A DNA stretch of 64,000 nt. It comes from Yamagishiella unicocca. Its lineage: Eukaryota; Chlorophyta; Chlorophyceae; Chlamydomonadales; Volvocaceae. Within the stretch, counting starts at the first letter, position 1; every line of letters starts with the position of its first letter. This document shows positions 1 to 9,496 of this stretch, piece after piece. The position numbers and the translations under genes were made by a program. Under the pieces are notes generated by a model. It did no database searches and was not told where the DNA came from. It worked only from the letters and a program-made list of their open reading frames with translations. The DNA lies in NCBI GenBank assembly GCA_003116995.1, contig BDSL01000190.1, forward strand, positions 21,786 to 85,785. Direction: 5' to 3'.

Positions 1-2
1 AT

Positions 3-713
3 GCTGTGTTGACTGGTTTGAGGTATGGCCTACCCACGTTGTTTGACTGTTTCGCCCCCCTCAAGCCAACAAACGTGGTGACACATGGTGAAAAGGCATA
101 CAAACTCAACGTTTCGTACCACGAGCTAGAGAAGTATTATCCATCCGACAAGGATAGGCTTTTGATGGTGATTCAATTGCGTCACAACGCATACAAGCTG
201 TACGGACGAAATGACCCTGGCCACAAGTTCTGGTTCTACAAGCAGGTAAGCCGGTACCTGACACTCGATGGGACAGTCGATCCCTACATCCGTAAGGGGT
301 GTGCAGAGGTACTGGTGTTAATCAACGAGCACCGTTTGTCGCTGCCTTGCACATTCGGTAAAATCAAAATGGTAAACACGTACTTGGAGGACCTAGAGGA
401 TGTCATTCGAAGCCCAAGAGACCCTAGACCGTGTAGCCGACGCAAATCCATGGATTCCTCGTCCTCCTCGACCTCCTCGACCTCCTCGTCTCCATGGACT
501 TGGTTCCATGTCGACAAGTGGGTCGACCTTGGTCCACAATACCATGCCACATCGCTTCGCACACTATCGTCAAGCGGTTCAGTCGATACCGATGTGGTCA
601 ACTGGAGGTATGAGCTCAAGGGCTGGGACGATGCGACATTCAAGAACATGGACGATTACCACGTCTACAATCAGTTCATTCACTGCGCTCGGCATGCCTA
701 CACTCTGTACTGA
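3..713 (+). CDS. Unknown protein, 5' end cut by window edge
   Basis: The frame is open from the left edge to a TGA at 711-713, so the true start lies outside the window; the GTG at position 6 is unlikely to be the start. The visible part is about 236 residues. The N-terminal two thirds is rich in charged and aromatic residues and looks like a folded domain. A serine-rich stretch near residues 149-163 acts as a linker, followed by a C-terminal part rich in W, Y and H. I recognise no family. An overlapping frame (400-747) is also open and reads fairly naturally between about 400 and 470, so a pair of compensating shifts in the Ser-rich part cannot be excluded. Confidence 0.5.
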   Translation, partial: AVLTGLRYGLPTLFDCFAPLKPTNVVTHGEKAYKLNVSYHELEKYYPSDKDRLLMVIQLRHNAYKLYGRNDPGHKFWFYKQVSRYLTLDGTVDPYIRKGCAEVLVLINEHRLSLPCTFGKIKMVNTYLEDLEDVIRSPRDPRPCSRRKSMDSSSSSTSSTSSSPWTWFHVDKWVDLGPQYHATSLRTLSSSGSVDTDVVNWRYELKGWDDATFKNMDDYHVYNQFIHCARHAYTLY

Positions 714-1077
714 TGATGCTGTTAATGAAGAACATGTATTACTGTAAATAGACGACACACATTGCTCAGACTATTTACGCTACACATGTAAAGGATATTT
801 CTCAAACATACTGACTTAATTTGCGAATTTTATTGCTAGTTTTTTTTGCGTACTTAAAAACTACTCTTGGATCTGGATCTGGATTCTAAAACACTTTTGT
901 GAAAACTGTCAAATTCGTGTTCATCAAAATCTATAGCGTAGAAGATTGTTTGTGTGTTAACTAGACGAGCGAACTTCGTTACTGTAGTGTAGTACGGTTT
1001 AAGGAAGCCACCCCAAAAAATTGAAGTTGGACTTCCGAACATTGAAATCAGTCAACAACAGGACAACAAAATCAGAA
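714..1077. other. Intergenic stretch with promoter-like motif
   Basis: No convincing gene is seen here. The stretch is AT-rich. Its right end holds the AAAAATTGA-type motif annotated separately, just before the AAA ATPase gene. Small minus-strand frames in it lack protein-like composition. Confidence 0.5.
1015..1024 (+). promoter_or_regulatory. AAAAAATTGA early-promoter-like motif
   Basis: The sequence AAAAAATTGA ends 53 bases before the ATG of the AAA ATPase gene. It contains the AAAATTGA octamer known as the mimivirus early promoter element. The same motif stands in the same orientation before at least four other genes in this window. Confidence 0.5.
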
Positions 1078-2355
1078 ATGCTCAATTTGATCTTGTCTGC
1101 TGTGTCAACTGGCTTTGGGCATGGGCTTGGTCCGCTGTTCGACCGTGTCCTGTACTGTATCGCTGTGGTGATATGGATGCTATTCCTGACGTTGGAAGAC
1201 CATAGCAAGAACCGCGACCCGGTGCTTTTCAAAATCATTCTGACGTACATCATCAAGAATATGATCATGTGCGATGGATACCGCCTGACCAGAACGGGCG
1301 TTCGTTACCCTCATGGCCGCATCGTAGGCAGGACGTTTTACGCCTTCATCAAAATAACGCCTACCGAAGATGTGGAGGTACAGATCTATGTCTTTTCATG
1401 GTGCAAAATGCCATGGCATTCTGTAACAAAGGGTCTCGAAACGAATGGTTCTGGAACAAAGGAGCTGATTATCCATGGCAGCAATGATACTAACAAGAAT
1501 ACCAACAATAATACCAGTAAGGATACCAACAAGAACACCAAAGATGTCATCGCTTCGCCCAACAATGACTGCACCAAGATCTCAGCAAGCTCAAAATTGA
1601 GGCACCGTCGGAATGTTAAGGCGAATGCTAAACCCATGAATCTTGACACAGAGCTGGAGAAGGAGTACGACACAAAGTACAATTGCCTGCTTATGGACGA
1701 GTATGGTGACTGCTCGGAGACGACACTCACGATGATCCTCCGTTGCCCTATGGACCGCTTGGTTTTCAAATCGGCAATGGAGTTTGTGGACAAACATGTC
1801 CAGAAGTTTGTGACCGTTAGCAGGGGCAAGACTTGCATCAACGGCCGCATGATCCTATTCGGAGTTCCGGGAACTGGCAAGACAACCATCGCCAAGGTTC
1901 TTGCCATGAAGCTGAATGCTTACTACATCTCCATTGATCCCACCAAGAACGGCGCGAGTCTAGCCGCGATCCTGAAGTACACACACGAAAAACCCGTCGT
2001 AATTGTGGTGAACGAAGCCGACATCATGCTGCAGAAAGTTAATGTCGGACTTCGAACGGATGTAGGACGTCCACGCCCTGTATACGACAAGGGCTCCATG
2101 AACGACTTCATGGACACTCTCCGTGACGTACAGAATGCTGTCCTCATCATGACAATGAACTCGACACCCTTCTATATGAACATGGTGCCAGGAACACAGT
2201 ACTTGGACGTGGACAAATCATTCCTACGTGCAGGACGCATCGATCACATCTTCGAAGTGGGTCGCAATGAGGAGACAGCATCCCAGACCTACATTGAGCG
2301 CAAGCCGCTCGGATGGGTTGACCCGACCATCTTGGTCTCGAAGCGACGTCACTAA
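1078..2355 (+). CDS. AAA+ ATPase, BCS1-like
   Basis: This 425-residue protein has a hydrophobic N-terminal stretch (about residues 20-38) and a C-terminal AAA domain. Walker A is GVPGTGKTT (262-270). The Walker B region reads VVIVVNEAD, with Asn312 where most AAA proteins have Asp, followed by Glu313. The sequence FLRAGRID (382-389) matches the arginine-finger end of BCS1-like proteins. The middle (about 140-185) is an Asn/Thr/Lys-rich repeat linker. BCS1-like ATPases of giant viruses and mitochondria remodel or translocate folded proteins; the substrate here is unknown. I chose ATG 1078 because upstream codons in frame offer only TTG and the promoter-like motif lies 53 bases before it. The family is confident; the unusual Walker B residue may alter hydrolysis. 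Confidence 0.85.
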   Translation: MLNLILSAVSTGFGHGLGPLFDRVLYCIAVVIWMLFLTLEDHSKNRDPVLFKIILTYIIKNMIMCDGYRLTRTGVRYPHGRIVGRTFYAFIKITPTEDVEVQIYVFSWCKMPWHSVTKGLETNGSGTKELIIHGSNDTNKNTNNNTSKDTNKNTKDVIASPNNDCTKISASSKLRHRRNVKANAKPMNLDTELEKEYDTKYNCLLMDEYGDCSETTLTMILRCPMDRLVFKSAMEFVDKHVQKFVTVSRGKTCINGRMILFGVPGTGKTTIAKVLAMKLNAYYISIDPTKNGASLAAILKYTHEKPVVIVVNEADIMLQKVNVGLRTDVGRPRPVYDKGSMNDFMDTLRDVQNAVLIMTMNSTPFYMNMVPGTQYLDVDKSFLRAGRIDHIFEVGRNEETASQTYIERKPLGWVDPTILVSKRRH

Positions 2356-2604
2356 AGTCAGACATTTGGAGTCAGACATTTGGAGTGAGACATCTGGAGT
2401 CAGACATTTGGAGTGAGACATCTGGAGTCGGACATTTGGAGTCAGTCATCTGGAGTCAGACACTGAACAAGTTTTAGTCAGTTGGAGTGAGACATTTGGA
2501 GTCAATCAATCATCTGGAGTCAGACATTTGGAGTCAATCAATCATCTGGAGTCAGACATTTGGAGTCAGACACTGAAAGACACTGAACAAGTTTTAGTCA
2601 GTTG
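2356..2604. repeat. Short tandem repeat array after AAA ATPase
   Basis: Imperfect copies of a 13-14 base unit (TGGAGTCAGACATT and variants with GTGAGACATC) start immediately after the stop codon. A longer unit containing CACTGAACAAGTTTTAGTCAGTTG occurs twice within it. There is no coding capacity. It resembles the tandem repeats at many other gene 3' ends in this window. Confidence 0.85.
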
Positions 2605-2770
2605 TCGAAGTATTCGCAATATTTGTATAGTCTAATAAATTGATTACATTGTTTACATTTTTACATTTTGTTTATTGTTCGTTTTTTCTCGTTTTTTTAC
2701 ATTTCGAGTAGAAGAATGTCACGAAAGAGAAGAGTATGCTAGCATAGCACAAGAAACAATAATACATAAT

Positions 2771-3277
2771 ATGACAAAGTTGACAACAAGAACTGTGAGA
2801 GAATCCAATACAATTACAAAACTAGCTTTCTTCTTTGTGATCCTCGTGCTTGGAAGCGCTGCCCTGACTATCTGGTATATCAACCGAGAAGGCCTTCATA
2901 TGATTACTGCCGATGCTTTCGACGCCAGTGATGGCAAGAAGACCATCCACATAGTGGTACTGGCAATGAACGATGTAAAGAATTACCAGCCAATGATGCC
3001 CTATGGTCCAGGCTTCATAGTTGTGTCTTATTCAGATGAATCAGATGAACGATTACATAATGATACGGGTAAAAGTGATAAAGATGACAGCGACTTCATC
3101 TTTAGTAACATTGGCCCTGGAGCATCCACAAAACATGAAGTCATAAGATTCGCAATGACGGCCCTTGTGCCTTTGTCCCAGCGTTACATCTTATGGGTAG
3201 GAAAGAAACCGATGACTATGGATGAACTTCGGTCGGCAGAAGTATTAATGGGCAACAGAGATTTTTTGATAAATTGA
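2771..3277 (+). CDS. Single-pass membrane protein, unknown
   Basis: This 168-residue protein has one strong membrane segment near residues 18-37 (KLAFFFVILVLGSAALTIWY) after a short polar, basic N-terminus. The remainder (about 130 residues) would face the lumen or virion exterior and includes an acidic Ser/Asp stretch near 95-115. The first in-frame ATG is at 2771; the frame is open further upstream but only from a TTG. I recognise no family. Type II-like topology and size suit a virion or membrane accessory protein, which is inference only. Confidence 0.6.
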   Translation: MTKLTTRTVRESNTITKLAFFFVILVLGSAALTIWYINREGLHMITADAFDASDGKKTIHIVVLAMNDVKNYQPMMPYGPGFIVVSYSDESDERLHNDTGKSDKDDSDFIFSNIGPGASTKHEVIRFAMTALVPLSQRYILWVGKKPMTMDELRSAEVLMGNRDFLIN

Positions 3278-3311
3278 TTAATAAATTTTTGATAAATTGT
3301 TGATAAATTGA

Positions 3312-3827
3312 CTATAGAGAGGTGGTGGCAGACAATCCAGGCGGTCCGCCCTTACGACGCACAGGCATGACATCACACATGAGAGTCCCGCCACAGACGC
3401 CTGTCACATCCGTGGCCTGGGGCCCGTTGGGGCCCGTAATGATAGAGAAAGAAACATACTCTCCCTTCAATAGAGTCCTGTAGTGGGAGCTGCTTGGCCG
3501 GATACCGCTATGATGCACAAATATGTCTTCACCAGCTTGGGGTCCCTGTACTACAGTCAAAAAGCCAAATCCTTTTGCTGCACTGAACCACTTGCACTGT
3601 CCGATTGTCTTCAAGGAAAGAGTGTCAGTATTAGCAAAAGAAGCAGTAGCAGTAGTATCAGTAGCAGCAGTAGGTAGAGTAGGAAGAGTTGGAAGAGTTT
3701 GTGTTGAAACTTGGATTGATGAGGACATGAAGATGTTGTTGTGTAGGTCACGCGTCGGGTAGAATTCCGGGAGTTTTGTTAAACTTGTTAAATAAATATT
3801 TTCCTGATATGTGCCGCGCGAGTACAT
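3312..3827 (-). CDS. Cold-shock domain protein
   Basis: The 171-residue protein carries one cold-shock (OB-fold) domain at about 75-145. The RNP1-like motif is KGFGFL (85-90) and the RNP2-like motif is DIFVHH (101-106), preceded by the typical CKWFSAAKG. Such domains bind single-stranded nucleic acid, so a role in viral mRNA handling is likely. The first 70 residues are low-complexity Thr/Ala/Pro, and the tail is short and basic. Two starts are possible: ATG 3827 as given, or ATG 3728 (residue 34), just before the low-complexity part. Its start faces the divergent membrane-protein gene at 3863, leaving very little promoter room, which slightly favours the shorter form. Confidence 0.85.
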   Translation of the reverse strand: MYSRGTYQENIYLTSLTKLPEFYPTRDLHNNIFMSSSIQVSTQTLPTLPTLPTAATDTTATASFANTDTLSLKTIGQCKWFSAAKGFGFLTVVQGPQAGEDIFVHHSGIRPSSSHYRTLLKGEYVSFSIITGPNGPQATDVTGVCGGTLMCDVMPVRRKGGPPGLSATTSL

Positions 3828-3862
3828 TTGTATCTCGATAATTGAGAGATGGTAAAAGAAAG

Positions 3863-4795
3863 ATGAGTGACATTAATAGAAAAATGTCGCCAATAAACGC
3901 ATCATCATTGCCTTTTAAGACCGGAGCATCAGCAAAGGCTGCTGAGATGTTGCGTCGGTATCCATCGACGCAGATTCTGATCAATGTATTCTTGTCTAAA
4001 GAGGCGATCATGACGTTTCTCATAAAAATGGTCAGGTTGACACTTTCTGTAATCGCTTTGAACCTGATTACGTTGTTGTTCCGACAATGGTTTGAAGACA
4101 GCAGAGACCAGGCTGCAGACTACTTGCCATCGCTGTATGCATTTGTGGGTGTTTACTTCTTAACCGAGCTGGCTCTTAACATAATCGTATCACTTGCATG
4201 CATGATCGTGTCTATTGCAAATAATGTAACAATTGCATCTAGTATAGATTACATCATTGGTGCTCTCTTATCATTAAAGGTTAGTTGGAACGCAGCTTCA
4301 TGTCTGACACAACTGTCTCCGAATTTCGATTACAGAGCAAATGGCATTGACCTGATTGTGGCGCAAAACAAAATTATCATGAGCATTATCGTTATGAACA
4401 TGTTCATACCATACTACCTCATCATTCTTGGGCTCATCCCTAAGCGGCTAAACAGTTCGACAACAGCGAACAGTAATCATAATCATAATAAAGGTGAGGC
4501 AATGAGTAATTTGACTCCCGACCCATCATCACCTGAACGTGGGCGTCTTGCTATGACACCCAAACAACAAGAACTACATGGACAACGACAAGATCTACAA
4601 GGACAACGACAAGAACAACGATCATTTACTCCTACGCTCCGAACCATGGCATCCAAGCAACAACAAAAAAAGACACCTACAAGGACACCTACAAAGACAC
4701 CTACAAAGACACCTACAAAGACATCTACGCATTCAACTAATTCAATACAAAAATCAACACAACGAAAGCGTACTCCTACTCGTAATCTCGAATAA
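3863..4795 (+). CDS. Multi-pass membrane protein with basic repeat tail
   Basis: This 310-residue protein contains at least four hydrophobic segments between about residues 52 and 195, including a long hydrophobic stretch around 95-140 and a last one near 172-192. The C-terminal third is hydrophilic: Asn/His-rich, then Gln/Asp-rich, then repeated TPTK units ending in a basic tail, probably on the cytosolic or virion-interior side. ATG 3863 is the first ATG in frame. The architecture matches the gene at 6249 (membrane segments, then a polar tail), and the two may be distant paralogues. No family is recognised. Confidence 0.65.
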   Translation: MSDINRKMSPINASSLPFKTGASAKAAEMLRRYPSTQILINVFLSKEAIMTFLIKMVRLTLSVIALNLITLLFRQWFEDSRDQAADYLPSLYAFVGVYFLTELALNIIVSLACMIVSIANNVTIASSIDYIIGALLSLKVSWNAASCLTQLSPNFDYRANGIDLIVAQNKIIMSIIVMNMFIPYYLIILGLIPKRLNSSTTANSNHNHNKGEAMSNLTPDPSSPERGRLAMTPKQQELHGQRQDLQGQRQEQRSFTPTLRTMASKQQQKKTPTRTPTKTPTKTPTKTSTHSTNSIQKSTQRKRTPTRNLE

Positions 4796-4797
4796 TA

Positions 4798-4868
4798 TCG
4801 GAAATAGTCGAAACGAAAGTAGTCGAAAAAAGTAGTCGAAACGAAAGTAGTCGAAAATAGTCGAAATT
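4798..4868. repeat. AGTCGAAA short repeats between convergent genes
   Basis: About six copies of AGTCGAAA with variable spacers fill the gap between the 3' ends of the membrane-protein gene and the RNase III gene, starting right after the stop codon. Confidence 0.75.
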
Positions 4869-4909
4869 AATGAATCGTTATGTGATTCACCATTCTGACT
4901 ACTCTCTGA

Positions 4910-6028
4910 CTACTCGTAGACATTTACACCATAATGTTCAAGAGCCATCCGACACGCGCACTCTTCAGCTGCCTTGCGCGTTCCACCACTACCGGCTCCA
5001 ATGACATTGTTCCTGTTGTCTTTCACCAGAACGGAGAATTCGCTCCTTTTCATTGAAGATGATGGGGACTTGCGACTCCTCACCGCTGTCTTTGATGTAT
5101 TATTGATATGCATTGCCGCACGGTCATCACAGAACGTGGGCTGGCAGTTAAAATTGTGCTGAAAGTATTTCAAGAGAATTTCTTTGCAATTGTTTTGAGT
5201 CAAAACAAGATCAGTGACATCTACATGTTCCTCGATGAAGTTGACCACCCATGTGCGTGTCTGCGCGTAGTCTGCCAGTGTGATGTACATTGCTCCCAGG
5301 AATGCTTCAAAGACATCCTCGAGGATTTTCTTGTTCACACGCCCTTCATTCTCCTCAATTTGGCGCGATATGATGACATACCTGTTGAGCCCAAGTTTTA
5401 GTGAGAGATCCGCAAGCATCTGTCCATTGACAATCTTGCTTCGAAGTCGTGTAAGGAAACCTTCATTTTCATTGGGAAAGCGCTCAAAAAGATATTCTGC
5501 AACGATGATATTCAAGACGGAGTCGCCCAGGAATTCGAGACGCTCGTTGGATTCTTCTTGAAGTGGTAGACATTTGGGTGGGCAAAGTGCGTTGCCGCTC
5601 AGGAAGTTCTCGTTCTTGCGAGTACAGTATGATCGGTGCACAAAGGACTTGTAGAACTCGTTCATTTCTGTGTCTACTGCATCATCATCCAACCGCCCGT
5701 CCTCCAATCGAAATGTAACTCCGTATTTTGACAAGATGTTCCTGACCTCGGGGCGCGTAATGAGTCTATTTTTTAAGTTGTATGGCCTATTACTGGTATC
5801 TGCTCCACCACTGCTGTTCATAACATTCATAGTATTCGTAACATTCATAGTATTCGTAACATTCATAGTATTTGTAACATTCATAGTATTCAGAGTATTC
5901 GTAGTACCCAATATAATTTCAGTAACAGTTATTATAGTTTTTGTCGTTTGTCGTTTTGATTTTGAGGTAGTTTGAGATCGTTTGAGGTAGACTTGAGGTA
6001 GAGTTTGAGGTAGAGTTTGAGATCGCAC
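4910..6028 (-). CDS. Ribonuclease III
   Basis: This 372-residue protein has the RNase III catalytic domain with signature NERLEFLGDSV (161-171) and the second metal-binding segment ILEDVFEAFLGAMY (235-248), which supplies the conserved Asp and Glu. A C-terminal double-stranded RNA-binding domain runs from about 285 to the end. It should cleave dsRNA as a homodimer; viral uses include RNA processing or removal of dsRNA that would trigger host silencing. The first 80 residues are an extra low-complexity extension with NTMNVT repeats. Active-site residues appear intact. The start is ATG 6028; a later start would lose only the repeat region. Confidence 0.95.
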   Translation of the reverse strand: MRSQTLPQTLPQVYLKRSQTTSKSKRQTTKTIITVTEIILGTTNTLNTMNVTNTMNVTNTMNVTNTMNVMNSSGGADTSNRPYNLKNRLITRPEVRNILSKYGVTFRLEDGRLDDDAVDTEMNEFYKSFVHRSYCTRKNENFLSGNALCPPKCLPLQEESNERLEFLGDSVLNIIVAEYLFERFPNENEGFLTRLRSKIVNGQMLADLSLKLGLNRYVIISRQIEENEGRVNKKILEDVFEAFLGAMYITLADYAQTRTWVVNFIEEHVDVTDLVLTQNNCKEILLKYFQHNFNCQPTFCDDRAAMHINNTSKTAVRSRKSPSSSMKRSEFSVLVKDNRNNVIGAGSGGTRKAAEECACRMALEHYGVNVYE

Positions 6029-6069
6029 ACCTCACAATACTCTACATTCGTGAAATTACGACTTTATAG

Positions 6070-6115
6070 ATCAATACTTCAATAGATCAATAGATCAATA
6101 GATCAATAGATCAAC
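6070..6115. repeat. ATAGATCA tandem repeat upstream of RNase III
   Basis: About five copies of ATAGATCA lie in the 220-base spacer between the divergent RNase III gene and the membrane-protein gene at 6249. A duplicated ACTCATGAGTCCCAA-like segment follows at about 6120-6155. Confidence 0.7.
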
Positions 6116-6248
6116 GTAAAACTCACGAGTCCCAAAAACTCATGAGTCCCAATGAGTTTTGCATATATATTATTATCGCGGATTATTATCATGGAAGAGG
6201 TCTATTAAGTCCTTTAATTAAGTCCTTTAACCACCACCAACGCACATT

Positions 6249-7112
6249 ATGCCTGTCATTTCTCCCTCACAAGATGAAAGGCACGTAGAAGAACAACATG
6301 AATATCAACATAATGATGATGGCAACATATATCACCCCTTCACGAAGGAAAAAGTGCGTGGTATGATTGCAAGTGGCGTCTCAAATGTAATTGGCAATTT
6401 GCTCAATGTCTTTGGACAAAGTATATTGGGATTGAGTCCTCTTGTCAGCACAACTGTGTTCCTTCAAGGTTTTACGGGAATATTTGGCTATGCCCTTGAT
6501 ATATTGTTTGCAAAGGCGTCCTTCAATAGTCGCCATGTTCCTTACAAAGAATTTAGGACCCGTCTCAAATGGCTAATCAGATCATTTACGTCATCCTCAT
6601 TCATGAAGTACATAGTGACCATCATCATTGACACACTTATTATGCTGGAATTTCTTCGTGCTGTATTAGATTTCTTGGATCAGAAAAATATCCAATTCAA
6701 GTTCCGGAATGAACTGTGTGCTGCGGTAGTCAGCCTCATAACGTTTATCCTGTACGTAAACGCTATGCGATTTGACTGGGCTTACCTCGACACTGAGAAC
6801 GCGTTCATGAACAGTATCATGATATCATTGGTGGCATTGACCATCATGATATTCTCTAGCAGTCGAAATGTGCGGTCTCAACAACTAACTGTCCAGAACC
6901 AGAAAGAACGTGTTAATTGCATGTATTCTACTCCAAGCACGGTAAAGCACGCCATATCAGGCCCCGCATCGTCCCATACACCCAACTTTGTTACTGATAC
7001 ATCAAATGCCGCAGTAAGCGCAAGCATTAATGGTGGTGCAGAGAGCAGTACAATAGAGGTTCTTTTAACACCAGTGGATCGTCAATTTACCATTTGGTCA
7101 CGTGAAATATAA
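6249..7112 (+). CDS. Multi-pass membrane protein, unknown
   Basis: The protein has 287 residues. A polar, acidic N-terminus (1-40) precedes hydrophobic segments near 40-85, 115-140, 155-178 and 185-205. A Ser/Thr/Asn-rich tail of about 80 residues follows. It resembles the protein at 3863 in layout, though I see no clear sequence identity. The promoter region is the AT-rich spacer shared with RNase III. The function is unknown; membrane proteins of this size are common in the inner membrane of giant-virus particles. Confidence 0.65.
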   Translation: MPVISPSQDERHVEEQHEYQHNDDGNIYHPFTKEKVRGMIASGVSNVIGNLLNVFGQSILGLSPLVSTTVFLQGFTGIFGYALDILFAKASFNSRHVPYKEFRTRLKWLIRSFTSSSFMKYIVTIIIDTLIMLEFLRAVLDFLDQKNIQFKFRNELCAAVVSLITFILYVNAMRFDWAYLDTENAFMNSIMISLVALTIMIFSSSRNVRSQQLTVQNQKERVNCMYSTPSTVKHAISGPASSHTPNFVTDTSNAAVSASINGGAESSTIEVLLTPVDRQFTIWSREI

Positions 7113-7157
7113 AAAAAAACAAACGCTTCAAAATCAAAAAAGTAAAATAGATATAAT

Positions 7158-8204
7158 ATGTCAACAAATATGTCAACAGATATGTCAACAAATCTGTCAA
7201 CAGATATGTCAACAATGACAAAGAATCCGCTTCTGGACCCGAATCCAAATCGGTTCTGCATATTTCCAATCCAACACGATGGCATATGGCGATTCTACAA
7301 GAAAGCGCTCGCAAGCATTTGGACAGCGGACGAGATCGACTTGTCTATGGATAAATGGGACGACCTCAAACCGGACGAGCAGCATTTCATCAAGTACATT
7401 CTGGCTTTCTTTGCGACGTCAGATGGAGTCGTGAATGAGAACCTTGCATTGCGTTTCATGGGAGAAGTTCAATTACCGGAGGCAAGGTCCTTCTATGGAT
7501 TTCAGATCGCCATGGAAAACATCCATGGAGAGACATATTCCCTTCTTCTTGACAATTACATTCGAGACAGAGAAGAACGGAATACGCTATTTAATGCCAT
7601 TCAGACTATCCCATGCATCAAGAAGAAGGCTGATTGGGCACTTCAATGGATCCACTCGGAGAGCCAATTCGCCAAGCGCCTGATTGCATTTGCCGCTGTG
7701 GAAGGCATATTTTTTTCAGGGTCATTTTGCGCAATCTTTTGGCTAAAAAAACGTGGTCTGATGCCTGGTCTCTCGTTCTCAAACGAGCTCATTTCACGTG
7801 ACGAGGGTCTACATTGTGATTTCGCTTGCTACCTGTACTCATCCTTGCTACCAGAGCATGAACGGTTAGAGAGCTCGGAGGTTTACGAAATTATCAAGGG
7901 CGCCGTCGACATCGAGAAGGAGTTTATCTGCGATGCACTGCCCGTCTCTCTTATTGGCATGAACAAGGATCTCATGCGAGACTACATCGAGTTCTGTGCG
8001 GATAGGCTTCTCGTGAATCTCAGTACTGATAAAATCTACAATACACCCAACCCGTTCCCATGGATGGAGTCCATTTCGCTGCAAGGCAAGACGAATTTCT
8101 TCGAGAAACGCGTGTCAGATTATCAGAAAGCGGGTGTGATGCAATCCCTCGATTCAAAAGTGGAGTCCGGGCGGCCTCTGTTTACTATGGATGAAGACTT
8201 CTGA
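7158..8204 (+). CDS. Ribonucleotide reductase small subunit (class I)
   Basis: This 348-residue protein is the R2 subunit that holds the diiron centre and tyrosyl radical for reducing ribonucleotides to dNTP precursors. Likely iron ligands are Asp89, Glu120, His123, Glu182, Glu216 and His219 (in [10 protein letters not shown] and [11 protein letters not shown]); the radical tyrosine is probably Tyr127. The C-terminus ends in FTMDEDF, the tail that docks to the large subunit. The large subunit is not in this window. An N-terminal MST(N/D) repeat of about 20 residues is an extra extension encoded by short tandem repeats. All key residues are present, so it should be active. Confidence 0.97.
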   Translation: MSTNMSTDMSTNLSTDMSTMTKNPLLDPNPNRFCIFPIQHDGIWRFYKKALASIWTADEIDLSMDKWDDLKPDEQHFIKYILAFFATSDGVVNENLALRFMGEVQLPEARSFYGFQIAMENIHGETYSLLLDNYIRDREERNTLFNAIQTIPCIKKKADWALQWIHSESQFAKRLIAFAAVEGIFFSGSFCAIFWLKKRGLMPGLSFSNELISRDEGLHCDFACYLYSSLLPEHERLESSEVYEIIKGAVDIEKEFICDALPVSLIGMNKDLMRDYIEFCADRLLVNLSTDKIYNTPNPFPWMESISLQGKTNFFEKRVSDYQKAGVMQSLDSKVESGRPLFTMDEDF

Positions 8205-8206
8205 AC

Positions 8207-8278
8207 ATACTCTGAACGTACTCTGAACGTACTCTGAACGTACTCTGAACGTACTCTGAACATACTCTAAACATATTC
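8207..8278. repeat. CTCTGAACGTA tandem repeat between convergent genes
   Basis: Six copies of a 12-base unit (ACTCTGAACGTA, with CATA variants) fill the gap between the RNR small subunit and RNA ligase 3' ends and overlap the last codons of the ligase gene. Confidence 0.85.
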
Positions 8279-9358
8279 CTGATGTTTCAGGAACCATTTT
8301 TTGGCTACAGCACTGATTGCACACTGTAACGAATGTGATTTCCATTGTCCCCTTTCAATTGTGTCACTTTCTTCCTTCAATATATCGGTGTACATCCAGG
8401 CAAGGAACTCTTCAATTCCTTGATCTGACGTCTCTTGAAATGCTTGTAGACAGCGACTCTCAGTGATGACTAATCGAACAAACACCATCATGTCTTCGAT
8501 TACCTTCGTTTTAATAGGTGCCATGTCTTCGGGATGTTCGACACAAGTTGTGCTATGTTTCCCCCCTTTAACCTTGAACCAAAAACGACCATGGTTATAC
8601 TTTAGGTCTCGAGGCTTCCACACGACCCCTTCACCTATACCAGATACGCCAAAGAACTTGCCAACCGGACATTCCTGCTCGACCTCCAGTGTTGCACGTA
8701 TGACTGTTTGTTGTGCATCTTCGGGTGTGTAAGTATGTACAGTAACCTCAAAAATACGAAACTGCATAATATTATAAATCCGCATGGAGTGGTCACAAAT
8801 GTCCGCGTAGTCAAACATGTCAACCCATCGACCATCAATTTTGATATCAAATATGACAAACATGTGAGGAAGTCCTGTTATCGCTACATTTGACTGTATG
8901 TTGCCTCCACACCATTCCCCAGAAAGCACAATCTCTCGAGATTGGGGTGCTTTGATTTGATTGAAGAGTCCAAGCAAATTACTTGTGCCAAATTCAGTCA
9001 TTGCTGTTGCGAATCCCATATTGTCGCATTCAGGCGTCAATATTCTCTTTCGAGATTGAAAGTAAATCCGTTTGTCTCTGTTGTCTCTGTTGTCTCTGTT
9101 GTCTCTGTTGTCTCGATTGACTTGGGTGCCTAGATTGTTGTTGCGACCACAACCACAATGACAACTATCACTGCAGGAACAAATAATGCTTAATGAAGGT
9201 CCTAGTACAAGTACAATATCAGCATGCGATCCATGCAGTTTGACAGTTCCATAGTATGATAGCTTATCAATATGATGAAACGACAATTCACTCAGAACCG
9301 TCCTAAAATGTCTGATGGACGGATATGCAATATGAGTATCATCAAAAATGGTCCTCAT
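8267..9358 (-). CDS. RNA ligase (T4 Rnl2/REL-like nucleotidyltransferase)
   Basis: The 363-residue protein shows the nucleotidyltransferase motifs of ATP-dependent RNA ligases: motif I TVKLHGSH with nucleophile Lys40, motif III-like VLSGEWCGG (Glu148), motif IV GEGVVWK (242-248) and motif V FWFKVKG (259-265). It should seal nicked or broken RNA through an adenylated lysine; giant viruses and phages use such ligases for RNA repair. A Cys-rich patch (60-71) and an NRD repeat (about 81-95) are inserted between motifs I and III. All core motifs are present. A DNA-ligase role is less likely given the small size and motif style. Confidence 0.88.
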   Translation of the reverse strand: MRTIFDDTHIAYPSIRHFRTVLSELSFHHIDKLSYYGTVKLHGSHADIVLVLGPSLSIICSCSDSCHCGCGRNNNLGTQVNRDNRDNRDNRDNRDKRIYFQSRKRILTPECDNMGFATAMTEFGTSNLLGLFNQIKAPQSREIVLSGEWCGGNIQSNVAITGLPHMFVIFDIKIDGRWVDMFDYADICDHSMRIYNIMQFRIFEVTVHTYTPEDAQQTVIRATLEVEQECPVGKFFGVSGIGEGVVWKPRDLKYNHGRFWFKVKGGKHSTTCVEHPEDMAPIKTKVIEDMMVFVRLVITESRCLQAFQETSDQGIEEFLAWMYTDILKEESDTIERGQWKSHSLQCAISAVAKKWFLKHQEYV

Positions 9359-9496
9359 ATTGCCTCCCCCTAGTAGTTTTAGATTTTGTATTAAATTCTT
9401 TAGACATCATTATACTTTTTGACTTTTTTTTGACTTTTTTGACATTTTTTGACATTTATTTTTTGACATTTATTTGACATTTAATCAATTATAGGA

